This document shows positions 59,166 to 64,000 of a stretch of DNA of 64,000 nucleotides, piece by piece. This stretch comes from Actinomycetes bacterium (GTDB taxonomy: Bacteria > Actinomycetota > Actinomycetes > Mycobacteriales > Pseudonocardiaceae). The position numbers were made by a program, and so were the translations under genes. Positions within the stretch are counted from its first letter, which is position 1, and each line of letters starts with the position of its first letter. Where the stretch lies: NCBI GenBank assembly GCA_021793175.1, contig JAJYTH010000004.1:1-64000 (forward strand), read 5' to 3'. The notes beneath the pieces are model-generated. The model did no database searches. It was given only the letters and a program-made list of their open reading frames with translations, and was not told where the DNA came from.

Positions 59166-59843
59166 TTAACGCTGCTCAGGCAGGGTCGCCCGACCGGAGT
59201 CAACGAGTCGTGTGACGAGTCCGTCTCCGATTTCCTCCGCTGTGATGGCGTAGCAGAGGTGATCTCGCCATGCTCCCTGGACATCGAGATATCGGAGGAA
59301 CAGTCCCTCTTTGCGGTAGCCCACCTTGCCGAGGACGCGGAGGCTGGCCACGTTCTCAGGGCGCACCGTGGCTTCGAGCCGGTGCAGTCCCGCCTGTGTG
59401 AACGCGTGGTCGGTCGCCAACGCGACTGCCGCCGTGGCCACGCCGCCCCCCGTGAGCGTGGACGACACCCAGTAGCCGACCCACGCGGAACGCAGCGACG
59501 CCCTGACGATGTTACCGATCGTGATCTGTCCCGCGAACTCGTCATCGACCGTGATGGCGAACGGGAGGCACTGGCCGTGTTTCGCCAGTCTTCGCAGTGT
59601 GGACCACTGGGAGAACCACGCCCATGCAGCGTTGCGTTCGGTCCAGTCGCCTGTTTGTGTGGGTTCCCAGCGTTCGAGGTATTCGCGGTCGCGCAGGCGG
59701 ATACGACTCCAGTCCTGGGCGTCGCGCAGCCGGACGGGCCGCAGACGCACCGTGCCCGCGGGGACCACGATCGGTCCCAACTTGGCCGGCCAACCGGGAC
59801 GCTGCGGCTCCGCGACAGAGACTGCGTCGTGTCCGGTCGACAT
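59166..59843 (-). CDS. rimJ: RimJ-like GNAT N-acetyltransferase
   Basis: 225-aa GCN5-related acetyltransferase of the RimJ/RimL group. Features: GTVRLRPVRLRDAQDWSRIRL at the N-terminus, FAGQITIGNIVRASLRSAWVGYWVSS, and the acetyl-CoA region GGGVATAAVALATDHAFTQAGLHRLEATVRPENVASLRVLGKVGYRKEGL (given here only as the GGGVATAAV turn and the NVASLRVLGKVGY helix). Relatives acetylate N-termini of ribosomal proteins, but the substrate here is unknown. ATG 59843 is chosen; two GTG codons directly before it are possible. It starts 12 bp after the glp stop. Confidence 0.87.
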   Translation of the reverse strand: MSTGHDAVSVAEPQRPGWPAKLGPIVVPAGTVRLRPVRLRDAQDWSRIRLRDREYLERWEPTQTGDWTERNAAWAWFSQWSTLRRLAKHGQCLPFAITVDDEFAGQITIGNIVRASLRSAWVGYWVSSTLTGGGVATAAVALATDHAFTQAGLHRLEATVRPENVASLRVLGKVGYRKEGLFLRYLDVQGAWRDHLCYAITAEEIGDGLVTRLVDSGRATLPEQR

Positions 59844-59855
59844 CACCACAGCCTG

Positions 59856-61124
59856 TCACACACGTTGCGCGAGGAATGCCACCTTGACCTGCTCGCCCGC
59901 GGCGACTTCCGTCAGTTCCTCGTCGACTTGGATCAGACAGTTCGCCTCGGCCAACGAGGTGAGCAGGTGCGCGCCGGCGGTTCCGAGGGGCTGCACGAGG
60001 TACTCGCCGTTGCTCTCGTCCCGCAGTAGCTGCCCGCGGAGGTAGCCACGACGTCCTTGTGTCGACGTGATCGGGGAGAGCAGCCGCGCTTCCACCATCC
60101 TCCGGTGTGGGTGTCGCGTGCCGCGTGCCGCTCTGATCAGCGGCCGCACCATCACCTCGAACACCACGAGCGCGCTCAGCGGGTTGGCCGGGATGAGGAA
60201 GGTCGGCACGGCGTCGGGCCCCAACCTGCCGAACGCCTGTGTGGAGCCGGGGTGCATGGCCACACGTGTGGTGTCGATGTCGCCGAGGTCGGCGAGAGCG
60301 GCTTGCACCTCCTCACCGATGCTGCCTCCCGCACCACCGGCCACGACGATGACCTCGGACATGAGGAGCCTGCCCTCGACGGTCTCCCGCAGTCGTTTGG
60401 GGTCGAGTGGGACGATGCCGACTCTGCTCACATCCGCGCCGGCGTCTCGAGCCGCGGCGGCGAGGGCGTAGGAGTTGACGTCGTAGACCTGGCCGACCGC
60501 CGGGGTGCGGTCGATGTCCACGAGCTCGTCCCCCACGGAGATGATCGAGACTCGTGGTCTGGGATGCACGAGCACCTTCGACCGCCCCACGGCCGCGAGC
60601 AGCCCCACCTGCGCCGATCCGATCGTGTCGCCTTTGCGCACGGCCACGTCACCGGTTTGGACGTCCTCGCCGGTTCTACGCACATAACCGTGTGAGGGGA
60701 CGGCGCGCCGCACGGTGACCTTGGCGGTGCCGCCGTCGGTGTCGGACAGGGGTATGACGGCGTCGGCGAGCGTGGGCAGGGGTGCTCCTGTGCACACGCG
60801 CACCGCTTGGCCGGGTTGGAGTCTGCGGGGTTGCCGAGAACCGGCCGGGATCTCGCCCACGACCGGCATCTCGACGGGTTCTTCGTTGGCCGTGCGCACG
60901 TCGACGCTGCGTACGGCGTAGCCATCCACTGCGGCTTGGTCGAATCCTGGCAGCGCCTGTTCGGCGACGACCTCCTCGGCACAGAGGAGCCCCTGTGCCT
61001 CGGAGATCGCGACCCGCACGGGGCGCGGCCGCACCGCCGCCTTGAGCAGCAGCGAGAGGTGGTCCTCGACCGACCGCAGCTGGGCTTTGGGGTGCGTAAC
61101 GACGGTCGATTCGGTGTCAGCCAT
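59856..61124 (-). CDS. glp: MoeA-like molybdotransferase homologue (Glp type)
   Basis: 422-aa protein with the full MoeA/gephyrin-E layout: domain with LPGFDQAAVDGYAVRS and TGAPLP, the MPT-binding domain with SIISVGDELVD, and a C-terminal beta domain. Two hallmark MoeA motifs are altered. The GGVSxGxxD loop reads AGGAGGSIGEEV (262-273), so the catalytic-type Asp is missing, and PGNP reads PANP (312-315). This fits the corynebacterial Glp branch, a division protein that binds FtsZ and the receptor GlpR, encoded two genes downstream here. Retained molybdenum-cofactor activity cannot be excluded. The start overlaps the galU stop as TGATG. Confidence 0.82.
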   Translation of the reverse strand: MADTESTVVTHPKAQLRSVEDHLSLLLKAAVRPRPVRVAISEAQGLLCAEEVVAEQALPGFDQAAVDGYAVRSVDVRTANEEPVEMPVVGEIPAGSRQPRRLQPGQAVRVCTGAPLPTLADAVIPLSDTDGGTAKVTVRRAVPSHGYVRRTGEDVQTGDVAVRKGDTIGSAQVGLLAAVGRSKVLVHPRPRVSIISVGDELVDIDRTPAVGQVYDVNSYALAAAARDAGADVSRVGIVPLDPKRLRETVEGRLLMSEVIVVAGGAGGSIGEEVQAALADLGDIDTTRVAMHPGSTQAFGRLGPDAVPTFLIPANPLSALVVFEVMVRPLIRAARGTRHPHRRMVEARLLSPITSTQGRRGYLRGQLLRDESNGEYLVQPLGTAGAHLLTSLAEANCLIQVDEELTEVAAGEQVKVAFLAQRV

Positions 61125-62026
61125 CAGTCGGTGGTGCCGATCCGTTCGATCAGCCACTCGCGGAGCGAGGGGCCGTACTCGGGGTTGTTCAGTGCGAAGT
61201 CCACGGTGGCGCGGACGAAGCCACCGGGGTTGCCGAGGTCGTGCCGGCCGCCGTGGTGCACCACGACGTGGACCGGGTGGCCTTCGGAGATCAGGAGGGC
61301 GACGGCGTCGGTGAGTTGGAATTCCCCACCGGATCCGGGCTCGATTCGACGTAGTGCGTCGAAAATCGCTCGATCGAGTAGATAGCGGCCCGCCGCCGCG
61401 TATGTGGAGGGAGCTTCCTCCGGGGTGGGTTTTTCCACCATACCGTGGACTCGTTTGACGTCGGCGTCGTCGGTGTCGGACACGTCGAACACGCCGTACG
61501 GCGAGATGTGTTCTTTCGGGATGTCGAAGGCGCACAGCACGCTGCCGCCGTGTCGGGCGCGCACCTCCGCCATTTTGGACAGCACTCCGGTGGGGAGCAC
61601 GAGATCGTCGGGTAGGAGAACGGCCACAGCGGTGTCGCCGTCGTCGAGATTCTGTTCGGCCTGGGCGACGGCGTGGCCGAGGCCGAGCGCCTCTTCCTGG
61701 ATCGCCACCTGTACCTCGAGCAGGTTCGGGGCTCGGCGGACTTTTTCCAGCATGTCGGTCTTGCCCTTGCGTTCGAGCGTGGCTTCCAGCTCGGGCTTGT
61801 TGTCGAAGTAGCCGACGACCGACTTCTTCTCGGGTGATGTGACGATCACCATGCGTTGCGCGCCCGCCTCGGCGGCTTCGCTCGCGACCAGTTCGATCCC
61901 CGGAGTGTCGACGACGGGAAGCAGCTCCTTCGGCACTGCCTTTGTGGTCGGTAGGAATCTCGTGCCGAGCCCCGCGGCTGGCACGATGGCGGTCCGGAAC
62001 GTGGTCTCATTCGTGGCGCCCGTCAT
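61124..62026 (-). CDS. galU: UTP-glucose-1-phosphate uridylyltransferase
   Basis: 300-aa enzyme making UDP-glucose for glycan, trehalose and wall synthesis. Motifs: AIVPAAGLGTRFLPTTKAVPKELLPVVDTPGIE, QEEALGLGHAV, VLLPDDLVL, EKPTPEEAPSTYAAAGRYLL and GGEFQLTDAVALL, all typical of bacterial GalU. The start codon at 62026 lies 24 bp from the divergent cyclo-ligase start. The stop overlaps the glp start, so the two are translationally coupled. Confidence 0.96.
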   Translation of the reverse strand: MTGATNETTFRTAIVPAAGLGTRFLPTTKAVPKELLPVVDTPGIELVASEAAEAGAQRMVIVTSPEKKSVVGYFDNKPELEATLERKGKTDMLEKVRRAPNLLEVQVAIQEEALGLGHAVAQAEQNLDDGDTAVAVLLPDDLVLPTGVLSKMAEVRARHGGSVLCAFDIPKEHISPYGVFDVSDTDDADVKRVHGMVEKPTPEEAPSTYAAAGRYLLDRAIFDALRRIEPGSGGEFQLTDAVALLISEGHPVHVVVHHGGRHDLGNPGGFVRATVDFALNNPEYGPSLREWLIERIGTTD

Positions 62027-62050
62027 GGCCGCAAAGCCTAGCCTGGTCTC

Positions 62051-62671
62051 GTGGAACATACCGACAACGACAACCCCCCTGCGAGTGTCAAGATGTCGTG
62101 GCGGCGGCGGTTGGAAGCCGGTCGAGTGGCTCTGTCGCAGGAAGAGCGCGAGGCCGAAGCCGTCGCGTTGGCGCGTGCTGTCGGTGAGCTCGACGCGGAT
62201 ACCGTGTGTTGCTATGTGCCTTTCGGTGCCGAGCCGGGCTCGCGGAAGATGCTCGACGTGTTGCGTGAGCGGGGCAGCACGGTGCTGCTGCCCGTGATCC
62301 CCGCCGAGCGCGGCCCGCTGGATTGGGCCGAGTACACGGGTGCCTCGTCGTTGGCTGCGGGTGTGTTTCCGCAGGTGTTGGAGCCGACCGGGCCACGCTT
62401 GGGTCCGGAAGCCGTCGCAAGAGCCGATATGGTGCTCGTGCCCGCGTTGGCTGTGGATCGTCGAGGGGTTCGGCTGGGCAAGGGCGCGGGCTACTACGAC
62501 AGGTCGCTGGCGCTCGCCTCGTCCGATGCCAGGTTTGTCGCTGTGGTCCGAGATACCGAGTTCGTGGATCGGTTGCCCGCCGAACCGCATGATGTGCGTG
62601 TGCACTCGGTGCTGACTCCCGGCAGGGGTGTGATCGAACTCCCGGTCGCTGGACAGGGTGAAGAGGTGTGA
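62051..62671 (+). CDS. 5-formyltetrahydrofolate cyclo-ligase
   Basis: 206-aa enzyme converting 5-formyl-THF to 5,10-methenyl-THF with ATP. Features: KMSWRRRLEAGRVALSQEERE with the N-terminal basic patch, CCYVPFGAEPGSRKMLDVL, the phosphate loop LVPALAVDRRGVRLGKGAGYYDRSLA, and the C-terminal HDVRVHSVLTP. It starts with GTG 24 bp from divergent galU, with a TAGCCT box immediately before, so it may be leaderless. The galU/cyclo-ligase pair is conserved in mycobacteria (Rv0993-Rv0992). Confidence 0.92.
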   Translation: MEHTDNDNPPASVKMSWRRRLEAGRVALSQEEREAEAVALARAVGELDADTVCCYVPFGAEPGSRKMLDVLRERGSTVLLPVIPAERGPLDWAEYTGASSLAAGVFPQVLEPTGPRLGPEAVARADMVLVPALAVDRRGVRLGKGAGYYDRSLALASSDARFVAVVRDTEFVDRLPAEPHDVRVHSVLTPGRGVIELPVAGQGEEV

Positions 62672-62717
62672 GGCGGACCTCGATTGCGCTGGCGGAATGC
62701 CATCACGCAGAATTGCG

Positions 62718-62744
62718 TTAGCACTCTCGGCAATCGAGTGCCAG
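62718..62744 (+). promoter_or_regulatory. CIRCE element (HrcA operator) upstream of ruc
   Basis: TTAGCACTC-N9-GAGTGCCAG matches the CIRCE consensus TTAGCACTC-N9-GAGTGCTAA at 16 of 18 arm positions with exact spacing. It lies 49 bp before the start of the zinc-ribbon gene, where HrcA binding would block transcription until heat stress. Confidence 0.88.
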
Positions 62745-62792
62745 ATCAGGAGCGTTCCAGGTCTGGAGTGCCACAGCCTCGAAGGAGTCTTC

Positions 62793-63137
62793 GTGCCCAC
62801 CTACCAGTACGCCTGCAAGGAGTGTGACCACCGGTTCGAGGTGGTCCAGTCGTTCTCCGACGCGAGTCTGACCGACTGCCCCGAGTGCCAAGGGCCACTG
62901 CGTAAGCTCTATGGCTCTGTCGGCGTGATTTTCAAGGGCAGTGGTTTCTACCGCACCGATTCCCGGTCGGACTCGGGGTCGAGTTCCACGTCGGCGAAGT
63001 CGTCGTCCAACGGTTCCGGCAACGGCTCGTCCGGTGAATCCAAGTCGGACTCGGGTTCCGCCAAGTCGGAGTCGAGCTCCAGCTCGTCCGCTTCGTCGTC
63101 CAGCTCCAGCACCACCTCCACCTCCGCGGCGTCCTGA
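62793..63137 (+). CDS. ruc: FmdB-type zinc-ribbon protein, Ruc-like redox chaperone
   Basis: 114-aa protein. The N-terminal zinc ribbon starts PTYQYACKECDHRFEVVQSF and has CKEC and CPEC pairs about 20 residues apart, then LRKLYGSVGVIFKGSGFYRTD. The last about 50 residues are almost entirely Ser with Gly, Lys and Glu, so disordered. The layout and size match Rv0991c (Ruc) of M. tuberculosis, a redox-regulated chaperone of unfolded proteins controlled by HrcA, and here too a CIRCE element lies upstream. The GTG at 62793 has AAGGAG 7 nt upstream and overrides a longer open frame. Chaperone activity is inferred from the orthology. Confidence 0.88.
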   Translation: MPTYQYACKECDHRFEVVQSFSDASLTDCPECQGPLRKLYGSVGVIFKGSGFYRTDSRSDSGSSSTSAKSSSNGSGNGSSGESKSDSGSAKSESSSSSSASSSSSSTTSTSAAS

Positions 63138-63311
63138 TCGAAAGCTGTCCGACCTCGCCGCCGAGCACAACCCGCGGCGGCGAGTTATCCACAGACCCGG
63201 AGTTGTCCACAGGTCGCTCATCGGTCGTTTCCCCTCGGAGCGCGTGGCTCCTACCGTCGTCTCTCGTCGAGAGGGCGCGCACGGCGCTCTGGCACACACG
63301 GGGGAAGCGGT

Positions 63312-63968
63312 ATGGACACCATGCGTGTACGTGGATGGCGCGAGCGGCTCAAGTGGCTACGGTCTCGCCTGCGCGGGAATCCGCTTCTCCTACTACGGCG
63401 TGCGCTCGCTGCGGCACTGTTCCTGGTCGCCGCGGTGTTGGCGGTCGTGCCGGAAGCCGACCGTGAGCCGCACGTCCCCGTTCTCGTCGCGGCGAGGGCT
63501 CTTCCACTCGGCTCCACCCTGTCCGACGCCGACGTACGCGTGACTGAGGCGCCCGCCGAGCTCCGCCCGGCTGGCGTGCTCACCGAGCCGGCCCAGGCGG
63601 TGGGTCGCAGGCTCGTCGGCGCCGCGCGGGAGGGCGAGCCGCTGACCGATGTGCGATTCGCCGACGAATGGAACGGGTCGCCTGGATCCACCACCGTGCC
63701 TCTTCGGCTCGCCGACGACGAGGTCACGCACCTGTTGCGGTCGGGCGCTCGTGTCGACGTCGTGGCGCCGGGCGAGGACAGGCAGCAAGCGCATGTCCTC
63801 GCTGAGGGCGCCACCGTGGTGACCGTGGTGAAACAGGAGTCCGATCAGATCGGCGGCCCGCACTCTCGGCAGGACGCGCCACTGGTGTTGGTGGCCGTGC
63901 CCGACGAGCAGGCTCCCCGTGTGGCCGCTGCCGCGCTCGGTCACCCGATCACCGTGACGCTCCGATGA
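63312..63968 (+). CDS. SAF-domain membrane-anchored protein
   Basis: 218-aa protein with a basic N-terminus, one hydrophobic helix (about 28-46, LRRALAAALFLVAAVLAVV) and an extracytoplasmic SAF domain (about 52-115: VPVLVAARALPLGSTLSDADVRVTEAP, PAQAVGRRLVGAAREGEPL). The C-terminal half (LRSGARVDVVAPGE... ITVTL) resembles CpaB/RcpC pilus assembly proteins. No pilus genes are visible, so a pilus role is not supported here. The start ATG at 63312 has GGGGGAAG upstream; ATG 63321 is an alternative. It follows ruc, as in many actinobacteria where mscL comes next; only 32 bp remain in the window. Confidence 0.78.
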   Translation: MDTMRVRGWRERLKWLRSRLRGNPLLLLRRALAAALFLVAAVLAVVPEADREPHVPVLVAARALPLGSTLSDADVRVTEAPAELRPAGVLTEPAQAVGRRLVGAAREGEPLTDVRFADEWNGSPGSTTVPLRLADDEVTHLLRSGARVDVVAPGEDRQQAHVLAEGATVVTVVKQESDQIGGPHSRQDAPLVLVAVPDEQAPRVAAAALGHPITVTLR

Positions 63969-64000
63969 CCGGCGGGGTCAGCGGTCGTGGTGTGGCGGCC

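Overview
The window is high-GC actinobacterial chromosome. GTG starts, leaderless-looking starts and ATGA/TGATG gene overlaps are frequent. The gene order eno-ftsB-DUF501-ppx, mazG-(SurA-like)-mfd-tetR-glmU-prs-rplY-pth, FAAL-ispE-rsmA-rpfB-tatD-metG, pabB-rsmI-pmt and glpR-rimJ-moeA/glp-galU-MTHFS-ruc follows a block known from Mycobacterium tuberculosis (roughly Rv1026 down to Rv0990). The accessory content (DUF222/HNH protein, DUF4185 protein, an NLR module with a partner protein) suggests a Pseudonocardiaceae-type organism. No 16S gene is present, so the genus is not fixed.

Regions. 1-17.6 kb: NADH dehydrogenase (partial), uracil-DNA glycosylase, S10 peptidase, exopolyphosphatase, a lytic transglycosylase with a repetitive acidic proline tail, DUF501 and FtsB-like proteins, enolase, MazG, a SurA-like lipoprotein, Mfd, a sugar dehydrogenase and a TetR regulator. 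17.6-25.7 kb: acyl-CoA desaturase with a palindromic site upstream, tRNA-Gln, a diguanylate cyclase, glmU-prs-rplY-pth, and two overlapping small genes carrying four DivIVA-type modules. 25.7-37 kb: a minus-strand housekeeping series (fatty-acyl-AMP ligase, ABC-F protein, ispE, a degenerate MetN-like ATPase, rsmA, rpfB, tatD, metG). 37-41.8 kb: DUF4185 protein, pabB, rsmI, pmt.

41.8-57.9 kb is the accessory part. It has a Ser/Thr kinase with reversed topology, then a two-gene NLR module in which a 136-aa protein and an NB-ARC/TPR protein share a short RHIM-like motif at facing ends. Next come a PrpE-type synthetase, a secreted GH20 hexosaminidase preceded by two DasR-like sites, two decayed genes (an aromatic amino acid decarboxylase and a kinase) flanking trpS, gdhA, an HNH protein and a patatin-like protein.

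57.9-64 kb returns to the conserved block: tRNA-Ala, a GlpR/SepX-like membrane protein, a RimJ-like acetyltransferase, a MoeA/Glp protein with altered catalytic motifs, galU, 5-formyl-THF cyclo-ligase, and a Ruc-like zinc-ribbon chaperone gene directly behind a CIRCE (HrcA) operator.

Most promising leads: the NLR/effector pair with a matched amyloid-like motif (43.76-46.61 kb), the catalytically degenerate MetN-like ATPase, the Glp/GlpR module, and the CIRCE and DasR-like operators.
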